Of a stretch of DNA of 64,000 nt, positions 52,601 to 60,232 are shown in pieces (the first letter of the stretch is position 1; every line of letters starts with the position of its first letter). The DNA comes from Candidatus Leptofilum gracile. GTDB lineage: Bacteria; Chloroflexota; Anaerolineae; Promineifilales; Promineifilaceae. Location: positions 248,001 to 312,000 of the forward strand of contig JADJOJ010000004.1 of assembly GCA_016713825.1 (NCBI GenBank), given 5' to 3'. Made by a program: the position numbers and the translations under genes. The notes under the pieces are model-generated. The model did not search any database. It saw nothing but the letters and a program-made list of their open reading frames with translations, and had not been told where the DNA came from.

Positions 52601-53570
52601 AACCAAGCAACCCCACTATGCACCCAACGTGCATGAAGAGGAAAATTATGTCATTGCCCATTTCAGCACGCTGTCGCAGATGACGCTGCCCTTTATCAAT
52701 AAGCAAGAGCTGATTGGGGTGATTGCCATTGAAAGTGACGCGTTAGATAATTATTCAGAGGTGGATTTGCAAACGGCCGTACGCATCACCAATCACGCCG
52801 CCGCCGCCATCGCCAACGCCATCCTCTACGAAAAAGTCAACGAAGCCAACCAGGCCAAATCTGAATTTGTCTCAATGGTCTCCCACGAGCTCAAAACCCC
52901 CATGACCTCCCTGCGTGGCTACACCGATCTGCTCCTCTCTGGCATGACCGGCGAACTCACCGAGCAGCAGCGAAACTTTCTGGAAATCATGGCTGCCAAC
53001 ATTCGCCGCATGAGCCAACAAATCCAAGACCTCACCGACATCTCTCGCATTGAAACTGGCCAACTGCACATCGAACTGGCCCCCATCTCCTTTGTCAACG
53101 TGGTCAACGAAACCATGCAAACCGTCAAAGGCTTGTGCGATGAAAAAGAGATTCGCGTCCATTTGGAACTGCCAGACGAGCTGCCCCTCATCCTGGCAGA
53201 CAAGGGGCGCATGGTGCAGGTGCTCACAAACCTGCTTAGCAACGCCTGTAAATATTCCCCACCCAACACCGACGTTTCGCTCAACTTTGTGCCCCGCATG
53301 ATGCCCCATCCAGAGTCCGGCGAAATGCAGCCCATGGTCTGGTGCTGCGTTCAGGATCACGGGTATGGCATCTCCCCGCAAGATTTAGAAAAGCTGTTTA
53401 CCAAATTCTTCCGCTCTGATGATCCCAATATTCGCCAGGCCAAGGGCACCGGCCTGGGGCTTTCTATCACCAAAGGTATTATCGAACTGCACGGCGGCGA
53501 AATTTGGGTGGAGAGCGAAGTGGGCGAGGGTACCTCCTTCCAGTTTACTGTTCCTCAAGCACCGGCGTAG
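49602..53570 (+). CDS. Giant GAF-domain sensor histidine kinase
   Basis: 1322 residues, GTG start. Helix at 8-30, a PDZ-like extracytoplasmic domain at about 60-125 (ITAVNNQPISTIPEYLAAL-GK), eight or so helices (about 130-410), then four GAF-like domains (about 440-590, 605-755, 775-925, 945-1085) joined by helices, then kinase core: SMVSHELKTPMTSLRGYTD, LLSNACKYSPPNTD, DHGYGISP and GTGLGLSITKGIIELHGGEIWVESEVGEGTSF. The two last motifs are intact. No response regulator is adjacent. Ligands of the GAF domains are unknown. Confidence 0.92.
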   Translation: MTAERVSQLRVGLIGLLLLVGSIIYILLPVSALRWAQSPFLGFFIDPNMVINDSGEAAWPSQGENALVGYPDQITAVNNQPISTIPEYLAALAGKSLGDTVQLTLVQPPPGIDIEPGHPDAQRTVTLPVIAFTTLALWNQFGLFYLTGLLMLIIGVWTFALRPKAEAAQVFALFMGFAALAVGGLFNLLTTHQFARVWLLALSLTPGFCIWLAAVFPHQMHFVTKYPRGRWLTLLPGVAAGVWAQLWLYDAANPWRYAIPWRTLFLLNGLAILISLFMMAYRGFRSPSPLVRQQARIIFFGSVLAFTPLIVFFFPASQMVDVAWLPTAFYLPPLVIYPLAIAYTIIRYRLLDFDVVLRRSLSYAVMTGLLLLAFFLVTVGLTNTFGVVTENPVLLSLLVLLLVLVFNPLRTRLQGAIDQLFFAKPVALDNLLRGYNRELTTAVNTDQVAKNLLKYAASGVPEATPHLFLPDAQMNYYSSYDNGATERLSMESPLVTYMRETSGPIDLTESRAWPEPISGQYETVAALDAAVLVPINNGRELLGWLSLSHKKNRDYFHQAEINYLGSLVDQSLIGLERANVIRRLETRVSELDMLSQFSQALNFTIDFDALLELVFINFQRLLEIDDFFISLRDKATKQIYTAFFLEKGERYEEKEGLDKVVTDPTIHQVVSMGQMVVKEDEHGRSWIAAPLNAGADTIGAIHTFYRDPSQKIRARQQQLFTVFADRTATALERIETNAELQQRAEQLEIMNKVTFSLASTKDLDPLLELILDTAMELLDTQAGTFMIYREADGELEFKVARGPSSDGLVGRRLPLGAGLAGTAAQTGRPILVNRVKDDSRWFSDIDASSNFSSESILTVPLVRQNTVLGVLQVINKRNNAEFDKEDQSLLMAFAGQAVVAMENARLLAQTDEALQKSVDELFLLQQLDRDLSTTLNLDNVLNLTLDRMLSIYQGVAGAIALVNEEGEIFRKVTRGYDQQDVLPDKNKLSAKTGLIGQVIQTKQPHYAPNVHEEENYVIAHFSTLSQMTLPFINKQELIGVIAIESDALDNYSEVDLQTAVRITNHAAAAIANAILYEKVNEANQAKSEFVSMVSHELKTPMTSLRGYTDLLLSGMTGELTEQQRNFLEIMAANIRRMSQQIQDLTDISRIETGQLHIELAPISFVNVVNETMQTVKGLCDEKEIRVHLELPDELPLILADKGRMVQVLTNLLSNACKYSPPNTDVSLNFVPRMMPHPESGEMQPMVWCCVQDHGYGISPQDLEKLFTKFFRSDDPNIRQAKGTGLGLSITKGIIELHGGEIWVESEVGEGTSFQFTVPQAPA

Positions 53571-53626
53571 CGCCAAAATTGCCCCATTTGAAACTTAACA
53601 ATAGGTAAATCGTTATTCACGGTTTA

Positions 53627-53654
53627 TTGACATCGCATGTTTGTGCGCTATACT
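53627..53654 (+). promoter_or_regulatory. Strong promoter for a small transcript
   Basis: TTGACA (53627-53632), 16-base spacer, TATACT (53649-53654). It lies 60 bases before an intrinsic terminator. Confidence 0.75.
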
Positions 53655-53660
53655 TTGAAC

Positions 53661-53740
53661 ATGGATGATAAAGTTACACAATCATCAATTGATGGACACA
53701 AAAATTAGCCCGAAGCGCACGCATTTTGCGTGCGTTTTTT
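53661..53740 (+). ncRNA. Candidate small RNA or leader-peptide transcript
   Basis: Between a near-consensus promoter and a perfect terminator lies a unit of about 80 bases. It contains ATG with 14 further codons to TAG (MDDKVTQSSIDGHKN), but no ribosome site. It could be a small RNA, a short leader peptide, or an attenuated leader of the SWIM gene downstream. No known family recognised. Confidence 0.5.
53716..53740 (+). terminator. Intrinsic terminator of the small transcript
   Basis: CGCACGCA (53716-53723), loop TTT, TGCGTGCG (53727-53734), then six T residues. Confidence 0.88.
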
Positions 53741-53804
53741 ATTTCTACAAACCCTATATGAAGTCCCTTGAACCCTTAATCATGCAGAGAGGAGCGTAAA
53801 AATT

Positions 53805-54050
53805 ATGGACTATGGAATGATTGGAAAGATTGAGAAGTCTAAGTTCTATGCACAGGAACCCGAGCGGTTTAGCTTTGATTCGTTCACTGTCCGGCTTGAA
53901 GGGGATAGCGGTGGGATGCACCACATTAAATATGAATCTGGCCAGTGGGATTGTGATTGCAGTTTTTTCCACACCCGTGGTTATTGCAGCCACACGATGG
54001 CCATTGAACGTGTGTTGGGCGAAATGCTTGGAACTCCCGAGACCGCCTAA
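53805..54050 (+). CDS. SWIM zinc-finger mini-protein
   Basis: 81 residues. The second half holds a C-x-C-x8-C-x-H motif, CDCSFFHTRGYCSH, the SWIM zinc-binding pattern, followed by TMAIERVLGEML. The first half (FYAQEPERFSFDSFTVRLEGDSGGMHHIKYESGQWDC) forms the beta-strands usual before SWIM fingers. Normally SWIM domains are part of larger nucleic-acid or ubiquitin-like enzymes; a stand-alone 81-residue form is minimal. GGAG lies ten bases upstream. Flanked by terminators on both sides. Confidence 0.85.
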   Translation: MDYGMIGKIEKSKFYAQEPERFSFDSFTVRLEGDSGGMHHIKYESGQWDCDCSFFHTRGYCSHTMAIERVLGEMLGTPETA

Positions 54051-54080
54051 ACAATCGTTTCATTATTAAAACCGCACAAT

Positions 54081-54107
54081 AAGCCCGGCCATTAGGCCGG
54101 GCTTTTT
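54081..54107 (+). terminator. Terminator after the SWIM gene
   Basis: AAGCCCGGCC (54081-54090), loop ATTA, GGCCGGGCTT (54095-54104), T-run. Confidence 0.93.
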
Positions 54108-54160
54108 GTTATAATCGGTGGTCTGCATTGGGCGGTTTTAGATTGTTTAGGAGAGTATTT

Positions 54161-54781
54161 GTGACGATTGGCGGCGTGCGGTTTGACTTGAAGGTGACCT
54201 TTCTCATCATTTTGGCCACTGTGGTGCCGATGCTGGATTATTATGGGCATGCGTTTACCAGCAACAAGGCGTTCGACCGATTTGTCTGGTATTTTGTGAT
54301 TCCGATGGGGGTGATTGTGCTGCTGTTTCGGGAGTCACCGGCTGAGTATGGGTTTAAGCTGGGCAACTGGCAGACGGGGGTGGCCTGGACGTTGGGCGCT
54401 TGCACGGGGATGGCCATCATTTTGTATTTTTTGGCGCAGCAGCCGGGAATGCAGGAATATTATTCTGCTCGCACGGGGCAGCAATCTGTATGGCGCATTC
54501 TGTTTCTGAACGGCATCGAGATGGTTGGTTGGGAATTTATGTGGCGGGGGTTGATGCTGTTTGCTTTTGCGCGGGCGTTTGGGCCTGGGGCGGCTATCTT
54601 TTTGCAGGCGGTGCCGTTTGCGTTTATGCATTTGGGTAAGCCTGAGGTGGAGTCGTTGAGTACGATTTTTGGCGGGGCGGGGTTTGGCTTTATTGCCTGG
54701 CAGTCAGAATCGTTTGTCTATCCTTTTTTGATTCATTGGTTTATTGCCACCTTTACGATGGTGATTGCTTCGCGAGTGTAG
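54161..54781 (+). CDS. CPBP-family intramembrane protease
   Basis: 206 residues, six or seven helices. CPBP motifs: E-x-x-W-R (WEFMWRGLMLFAF), FAFMHLGKPEVESLSTIFGGAGFG and the late HWFIAT. These give the Glu and His ligands of an Abi/CAAX-type metalloprotease. GTG at 54161 is chosen since AGGAG is seven bases upstream. A TATAAT at 54110 just after the terminator is a likely -10, though no good -35 matches. Substrate unknown. Confidence 0.85.
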   Translation: MTIGGVRFDLKVTFLIILATVVPMLDYYGHAFTSNKAFDRFVWYFVIPMGVIVLLFRESPAEYGFKLGNWQTGVAWTLGACTGMAIILYFLAQQPGMQEYYSARTGQQSVWRILFLNGIEMVGWEFMWRGLMLFAFARAFGPGAAIFLQAVPFAFMHLGKPEVESLSTIFGGAGFGFIAWQSESFVYPFLIHWFIATFTMVIASRV

Positions 54782-54788
54782 AGATTTC

Positions 54789-56015
54789 ATGGAAAAAGTG
54801 ACGCTGGATATTACGGAAATGGCGCATGGTGGTTCTGGCATTGGCCGGGCGAACCGGGGGCGCACGGTTTTTGTGCCGCTGACGCTGCCGGGTGAAAAGG
54901 TGCGGGCGCAGATTGTGTCGGAGAAGAATAAGTATGCGCAGGCGGTGTTGGTGGAGGTGCTGCACCCATCGCCGGAGCGGGTGATGCCCCGCTGCCAGCA
55001 TTTTGCGGTGTGTGGCGGCTGCCATTTTCAGCATATGGCTTATGGGGCGCAGCTGGCGGCTAAAGCGGCGGTGGTGCGGGACCAACTGGCGCGGTTGGGT
55101 GGCTTTAAGCTGGCGAATGTACAGCCTGTTTTGCCAAATCCTGAGCCGTGGGGGTATGGGGCGGAGATGGTGCTGAGTCCGGTGGGAAACGGCCGTCTCG
55201 GTTACTGGTCGCCCGTGCAAAAAGAAGTAATTGCCGTTGAAGAATGCCCCATCACCCGGCCAGAATTGGTGGCGCTGCTGCAAGATGTGGAGCTGGATTT
55301 GCCGGGGTTGCGCAAGCTGTCTTTGCGGGTGGGGGATGATGAGGCGCTGCTGGCGGCCATTGAGGTGGATGAGGTGGAACCGCCAGAGCTGGAAGCGGAT
55401 TTCCCCATCTCTGTTGCTATTGTGTTGCCAGACAAAACGGCCGCTTCCCTCGTCGGTGATTTTTATTCGGTGCAGCGGGTAAACGGCCGTGATTTTCGCG
55501 TGTCGCCAGGGGTGGAGATGGCAGCCAGCCCGGCCGGTATGGGGCTGGTGGTAGAGACCGTGCTGCGCTACGCGGCGCTGACGGGTGATGAAAATGTGAT
55601 TGAGCTGTACAGCGGTGCGGGCACGCTGGCTGCCTTTTTGGCTGCGCACGCGGCCGAGTTGGTGGCCGTGGAGCGCAACCCTGATGCTGTGGCCGACCTG
55701 GCTGTGAATCTGGATGATCTGGATAACGTGAGCGTGTTTGAAGGGGAAGTGGAAGAGGTGCTGCCGCTGATGCCGGAGGGTGTGGAGCTGATGGTGGCTC
55801 ATCCGTGGGCCACGGGCTTGTCTAAGAAGGCGGTAACGGCCGTTGCCCAAGCCAAACCGGCCCGTTTTATTTATGTGAGTTCAGATGTGGCTACGCTGGC
55901 CCGAGACGGCCGTTCCCTGGCCAAAGCCGGTTACAAATTGGTCGAGGTGCAGCCGATCGACATGCAGCCCCAAACCTTTCACATCGAAACCGTCTCTTTG
56001 TGGGAACGGCCGTAA
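54789..56015 (+). CDS. RlmD/TrmA-like methyltransferase paralogue lacking the catalytic Cys
   Basis: 408 residues. TRAM domain at 1-60 (TEMAHGGSGIGR, VFVPLTLPGEKVRA), the four Fe-S cysteines at 69, 75, 78 and 153 (CQHFAVCGGC, EECPIT), and a SAM site (ELYSGAGTLAAFLA). In active RNA uracil-5 methyltransferases the nucleophile lies in S-C-D-P/N-x-x-T and an upstream DPPR loop is invariant. Here these read VSSDVATLARD, with Ser365 in place of Cys, and MVAHPWATGL. The C-terminal Glu (FHIETVSLWER) is kept. Probably an RNA-binding or altered-activity paralogue. Eight bases downstream of the CPBP gene. Confidence 0.85.
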   Translation: MEKVTLDITEMAHGGSGIGRANRGRTVFVPLTLPGEKVRAQIVSEKNKYAQAVLVEVLHPSPERVMPRCQHFAVCGGCHFQHMAYGAQLAAKAAVVRDQLARLGGFKLANVQPVLPNPEPWGYGAEMVLSPVGNGRLGYWSPVQKEVIAVEECPITRPELVALLQDVELDLPGLRKLSLRVGDDEALLAAIEVDEVEPPELEADFPISVAIVLPDKTAASLVGDFYSVQRVNGRDFRVSPGVEMAASPAGMGLVVETVLRYAALTGDENVIELYSGAGTLAAFLAAHAAELVAVERNPDAVADLAVNLDDLDNVSVFEGEVEEVLPLMPEGVELMVAHPWATGLSKKAVTAVAQAKPARFIYVSSDVATLARDGRSLAKAGYKLVEVQPIDMQPQTFHIETVSLWERP

Positions 56016-56065
56016 CGTCTGCCCCCCAATATGCTGATATTAAGTGATTGGAAAAAAGTTTTCAA

Positions 56066-56140
56066 AATTCTTTATCAACAGATTTCGCAGATTAGACAAA
56101 TTTTTTTCCTCTAAATCTGCGAAATCTTTTGAATCTTTAA
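56066..56140. repeat. AATCTGCGAAATCT inverted-repeat element, copy 3
   Basis: AAAATTCTTTATCAACAGAT and TTCGCAGATTAG, then TAAATCTGCGAAATCTTTTG. Arms of the palindrome face each other around a T-rich centre. The outer bases (AAAAAGTTTTC and CAAAAACTTTTT) also pair, giving a structure of about 115 bases (56046-56163). Confidence 0.75.
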
Positions 56141-56295
56141 TGGATTTTTTTCAAAAACTTTTTGCTGACGACTTATGATTTGGCTCAAAGATTTCGCAGA
56201 TGGACAAGATTAGAGTTGTTCCTGATTAAAGAATTTAGGACACAGATTCACACAGATAAACGCAGATTTTTGTTCTTATCTGTGAGTCCACTGAA

Positions 56296-56385
56296 AAAAC
56301 AAACCGCAAGACGCAAAGGACGCAGAGTTTTAGAAATTACCAGAGAAAGATCTCTGCGCTCTCCGCGCCTCTGCGGTGAAATCAC
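56296..56385. repeat. CGCAAAGGACGCAGAG inverted repeat
   Basis: ACCGCAAGACGCAAAGGACG CAGAG on the left and CTCTGCGCTCTCCGCGCCTC TGCGGT on the right (each given in parts), the largest member of the low-complexity family. Between 56016 and 56558 no gene is supported. Confidence 0.7.
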
Positions 56386-56452
56386 CCTTTTTTTAGTAGA
56401 GCCATCTGTGTCCTGTTTCTTTCTAAACTTTCTTTTAAGACAAGCAACAGCT

Positions 56453-56557
56453 AGTATTGCGCCCCAAAAGTTCGCATCAGGTTATTGATGACGGCGCAAT
56501 ACTTAAACAGTCCGGCAACTTGTCATAATAACATTTTATGGATTTCTGCCGGACTGT
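56453..56557. repeat. Two tandem 51-nt hairpins
   Basis: AGTATTGCGCC/GGCGCAATACT (56453-56503) and ACAGTCCGGCA/TGCCGGACTGT (56507-56557): two perfect 11-bp stems with 29-base loops, three bases apart. The second ends one base before the stop codon of the DUF3467 gene. The loop of the first contains CCCAAAAGTTCGC, also found near 40348 in the other array. Confidence 0.75.
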
Positions 56558-56558
56558 A

Positions 56559-56918
56559 CTAGTCAGACTCGTCGTCTTTGTCGCCACCCTGCTGCGGAAA
56601 ACGGAAGAACTGATCGGCCAGGTTGGTGGGCAGCCGAATTTCGCCAAACTGCCGTTCGTAGTTGGCGATGTTTTGTGCCAGGGCGTTTTGCAGCATTTTG
56701 GCATGCATGGGGGACATAATCACCCGAGAAAGCACCCGCCCGCGCGGCATGCGGGGCAGCATCTGGGCAAAATCTAGCACCATTTCACCTGGCGTGTGGC
56801 TGATAAAGGCGAGGTTGGCGTAAACGGCCGTTATCTCCTTGGGAATATCAATTGCAATCCGTTTTTGCCCTGGGGGTGGGGCTTGTTGAGGATTGGGGGG
56901 ATTGGGGGTATCGCTCAT
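56559..56918 (-). CDS. DUF3467 protein
   Basis: 119 residues. Proline-rich start, then the DUF3467 core: VYANLAFISHTPGEMVLDFAQMLPRM, RVLSRVIMSPMHAKMLQNALAQNIANYERQFGEIRLP. The family is widespread and uncharacterised. GGAGATG precedes the ATG by about six bases. Monocistronic. Confidence 0.88.
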   Translation of the reverse strand: MSDTPNPPNPQQAPPPGQKRIAIDIPKEITAVYANLAFISHTPGEMVLDFAQMLPRMPRGRVLSRVIMSPMHAKMLQNALAQNIANYERQFGEIRLPTNLADQFFRFPQQGGDKDDESD

Positions 56919-57243
56919 TTCGGCATCTCCATGAAAATAAAAATCAAGGTATAGTTTACCTAATCATCCCGAGTGGCCTTGCGGGCATACGGGCAAACAG
57001 TTGGACACGATTTTGGGTTTTGTGACACAAATTGATATGTGTAAAGCCCTCTTTGTAAGATACTGCAACAGCCCCATTTTGAAAAATAGAGAATTTTGTT
57101 TGCTGCCGCCACTGTAGGTAAAATAGGTTTGTGCCCTTGGCCTGAATCCATTCTTTTTAGCCAACAATCAAATTTATGCGCGTTTAGGTCGATACTTTTT
57201 TCTAACCCAAGGTTGTTGCAAAACGGCCGTCATCATTTGGGGG
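56919..57243. other. Intergenic region
   Basis: AT-rich, no convincing gene. Small open frames on the minus strand (57-67 codons) have no ribosome site. It holds one ACGGCCGT copy near 57222 and presumably the comEA promoter. Confidence 0.45.
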
Positions 57244-57891
57244 ATGATTGTGCTGAACAAAAGTAACTTGCTTTCGTACCTGATTGTTTTATTTGTGGGT
57301 GTGATTATTGGGGGCGCGGGTGTGGCTTTGGTTGGCCAGGCCCAGCCTACGCCCATTGTTTTTCAGCCACCGGCGCCCACCGCTGCGCCAGACCCCACGC
57401 CCACGCCCGGCCCGCTGCGTATTTTTGTGAACGGGGCTGTGGCGGCACCCGCCGTGTATGAACTGCCACACGACGGGATTGTGCAGCAAGCCATTGAGCG
57501 GGCAGGGGGCTTTACCGATGAGGCGAATACGGCCGTTGTCAACCTGGCGCTGCCCCTGTTTGAAGGCATGCAAATTTTTGTACCCACCCAAGACGAAACG
57601 GCCGCTCAGCCCCCCGCTGTTGTTTCGGAGCCAGCGCGGTCTGTGGGTGTGGAGCTGGGCGCTGGGGGCGAAACGGCCGTCGCCGCCCCCACCAGTTTAG
57701 TTAACATAAACAGTGCCGACGTGGCCGAATTAGACACATTGCCCGGGATTGGTCCCAGTACGGCCGAAAAGATCGTAGAATACCGGGAAACCAACGGCCC
57801 CTTTGCCACCATCGACGAAATTACCAGCGTCTCTGGCATTGGCCCGGCCAAATTTGAGCAGATTCAATCTTTTATTACCGTAGGAGAGTAA
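57244..57891 (+). CDS. comEA: ComEA-like DNA-binding competence protein
   Basis: 215 residues. Membrane helix at 10-30, Pro-rich spacer, SLBB domain at about 57-115 (IFVNGAVAAPAVYELPHDGIVQQAIERAGG), a second Ala/Pro/Val-rich linker and a C-terminal helix-hairpin-helix pair (VNINSADVAELDTLPGIGPSTAEKIVEYR, FATIDEITSVSGIGPAKFEQI). Binds DNA outside the membrane during transformation in Gram-positive-type cells. No comEC is seen in the window. Four ACGGCCG-type sites lie in this short gene, mostly in the linker. Confidence 0.92.
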   Translation: MIVLNKSNLLSYLIVLFVGVIIGGAGVALVGQAQPTPIVFQPPAPTAAPDPTPTPGPLRIFVNGAVAAPAVYELPHDGIVQQAIERAGGFTDEANTAVVNLALPLFEGMQIFVPTQDETAAQPPAVVSEPARSVGVELGAGGETAVAAPTSLVNINSADVAELDTLPGIGPSTAEKIVEYRETNGPFATIDEITSVSGIGPAKFEQIQSFITVGE

Positions 57892-57931
57892 GGACGGCCC
57901 CGGCAGCGTGCTGGCGGCTACCCAGCACAAC

Positions 57932-59047
57932 ATGCCCCAAGAGACGTTCCTCACCGCTGCTGCGGCGCGATTGTTAAGCATACCGTTTCGTTTGGCGAGA
58001 CGGCCGTTTGCCTCACCCCAAAAAGCGCTGATTTTGCACCCCTGCTGCCTTAGCCAGGTGATGCTGGCCACCCCGCTGCTGTCCATCCTCAGCGCCGCCT
58101 TCCCCGATACACAGTTTGATTGGGCCGTCAGCGACTGGGCCAGACCCGCCATCGCCAAAAACCCGCATATCTCGGAGCTGCTGCCCACTGGCGATTTGGG
58201 CGTTACCCGCATGTCTCTGCCCGAACTGCGCACCGTGGCCCAGCAGATTCGCCAGGGCGGCTACGACACCTGCCTCATCCCTGGCCGGTCTAGCTTGCTT
58301 GCCTGGGTGGCCTGGCAGGCGGGCATTCCCCAGCGAATCGGCGTAGCCTCTGGCGGGCGCGGCTTTGCCCACACGCTGGTGGCTCCGACCCGCGTAGGGC
58401 GGCAGCATGCCGCCGACATTTACCTGTCGTTGGCCAAGGCGTGTGGTGTCGATTTACCCCCCGGCGAGCGCCCGCCGATGGAATTTCACCCGGCCGATGA
58501 TGACCGAACGGCCGTTACCCAACGCCTGATCGATGATTTGGATTGGCTGGGGGATGTGCCCCTGGTGATCATCCACCCCGGCGGCGGCGAAGGTTCCCTG
58601 TACGAAGATCCGCTCAAACGCTGGCCCAGCGAACGATTTGTGCGGCTCATCAACCACCTGGTGCGGCAGCACAACGCCCGCATCTTGCTGGTGGGCGGCC
58701 AGCAAGACCACGCTTTGGCCACCGCCATTGCCGGGATGACCTCTGTGCATTGCGCCAACTGGGCCGGGCGCATCACCCTGGGCGAGTTGGGGGCATTGGG
58801 TGAAATTGCCAATCTATACGTGGGCAACGACACAGGCCCCACCCATATTGCCGCCGCTGTGGGTTGCCCCACGCTGGCCATCTTTGGCCCCAGCAACCCC
58901 ACCCTGTCGGCCCCGTACTCCCCCAAAAGTGAACGGGTAGTAACCTTGTGGCAGGGGGAAGAGATACGGCCGTTCTCCTGGCAAGAAGGCGTCACCGTCA
59001 ACCAGGCGCTTAAAGCCGCCGACCAACTGCTGCGGCTCAAAAACTGA
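57932..59047 (+). CDS. Glycosyltransferase family 9 (heptosyltransferase-like)
   Basis: 371 residues. N-terminal domain around ALILHPCCLSQVMLATPLLSILSAAFPD, then the C-terminal nucleotide-sugar domain: LVIIHPGGGEGSLYEDPLKRWP and GNDTGPTHIAAAVGCPTLAIFGPSNP, which is the GT9 hallmark. GT9 enzymes transfer heptose or other sugars, here in an organism without LPS genes in view, so the acceptor is open. A GTG at 57908 is an alternative start; neither has a clear ribosome site. Confidence 0.88.
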   Translation: MPQETFLTAAAARLLSIPFRLARRPFASPQKALILHPCCLSQVMLATPLLSILSAAFPDTQFDWAVSDWARPAIAKNPHISELLPTGDLGVTRMSLPELRTVAQQIRQGGYDTCLIPGRSSLLAWVAWQAGIPQRIGVASGGRGFAHTLVAPTRVGRQHAADIYLSLAKACGVDLPPGERPPMEFHPADDDRTAVTQRLIDDLDWLGDVPLVIIHPGGGEGSLYEDPLKRWPSERFVRLINHLVRQHNARILLVGGQQDHALATAIAGMTSVHCANWAGRITLGELGALGEIANLYVGNDTGPTHIAAAVGCPTLAIFGPSNPTLSAPYSPKSERVVTLWQGEEIRPFSWQEGVTVNQALKAADQLLRLKN

Positions 59048-59229
59048 TTTGCTTTTGGCCTGCATAGGTTTGCTTTGGTAGAATCGCTTGCCCAACTTAG
59101 CTTTTATCACCATACTTGGTAAGCAGCGGTCCGCAACAAGTTAACTGGGAAGATGATTGCTTACCTCAAGAGGAGCGCCTGCTCCACAACAGCGCGTAAG
59201 CAAACCACCAAGGGACGAAGAGGCAGAGT

Positions 59230-60231
59230 GTGCAGAACAACAAAGAAAACATCTTAGAAATTAAAGGTCTGAAAACGCAGTTCTATACCGAAGCCGGTAT
59301 TGTCCGAGCCGTTGATGGCATTGATATGACTGTCAAGCGGGGTGAAGTGCTGGGAGTGGTAGGCGAATCTGGCTGCGGCAAGAGTGTAACCTCCCTCTCC
59401 ATCATGCGTTTGGTAAGCCAACCAGGCAGAATTGTGGAAGGCCAAATCTTCTTCGACGATCGGGATTTGCTAAAGCTGCCCGAATCGCAAATGATAAAGA
59501 TTCGCGGCAACCGCATTTCCATGATTTTCCAACAACCGCAAAGCTGCCTCAACCCCGTCTTCAAAATTGGGGATCAGCTCTCAGAAGTACTGCACATTCA
59601 TCAAGATTTGGGCAGAGAGGCTGGCCAAAAGCGTGCCATTCAGCTTCTGACAATGGTGGGCATTCCCGAACCAGAATCCCGCATTCATGCCTATCCACAT
59701 GAAATGTCTGGCGGTATGGCCCAGCGGGTGATGATTGCTATGGCCCTGGCCTGCGTGCCAGAACTGCTCATTGCCGATGAGCCAACGACGGCGCTGGATG
59801 TGACCATTCAGGCCCAAATTTTAGACCTGATGCGCAATTTGCGGTCCAAAATGGATACTTCCATCATCCTGATTACCCATGATTTGGGCGTGGTGGCCGA
59901 AATGTGCGACCGGGTGGTGGTGATGTATGCTGGCCGCGTGGTGGAAGAAGCGCCGATTCTTGAGCTGTTTAAATCGCCCAAGCATCCGTATACGGCCGCT
60001 CTCATCGGTTCCACCCCTGTGCTGGGCCAGGCAGAAAAGGAGCTGGTTACGATTCCCGGCTCGGTGCCCAATCTCATCGATTTGCCGCAAGGCTGCAAAT
60101 TTGCGCCGCGCTGCATGGCCCGCGTAGAAAACGAACTAACCATATGCACCGAAGAAGAGCCACCGATTGAACGGATAGCCCCCAACCATCAGGTACGCTG
60201 TTGGTTGTATGAAAAGGAATTGGAGAGTTAA
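59230..60231 (+). CDS. oppD: Oligopeptide/dipeptide ABC transporter ATP-binding protein
   Basis: 333 residues. Walker A GESGCGKS near 46-53, Q-loop FQQPQSCLNP, signature MSGGMAQRV, Walker B LLIADEP, H-loop LITHDLGVV, and the C-terminal oligopeptide-transporter domain with the cysteines of CKFAPRC and CWL that mark OppD/DppD. GTG start with AAGAGG nearby. Its stop is one base before the ATG of oppF. Permease and binding-protein genes are not in the window. Confidence 0.93.
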   Translation: MQNNKENILEIKGLKTQFYTEAGIVRAVDGIDMTVKRGEVLGVVGESGCGKSVTSLSIMRLVSQPGRIVEGQIFFDDRDLLKLPESQMIKIRGNRISMIFQQPQSCLNPVFKIGDQLSEVLHIHQDLGREAGQKRAIQLLTMVGIPEPESRIHAYPHEMSGGMAQRVMIAMALACVPELLIADEPTTALDVTIQAQILDLMRNLRSKMDTSIILITHDLGVVAEMCDRVVVMYAGRVVEEAPILELFKSPKHPYTAALIGSTPVLGQAEKELVTIPGSVPNLIDLPQGCKFAPRCMARVENELTICTEEEPPIERIAPNHQVRCWLYEKELES

Positions 60232-60232
60232 C

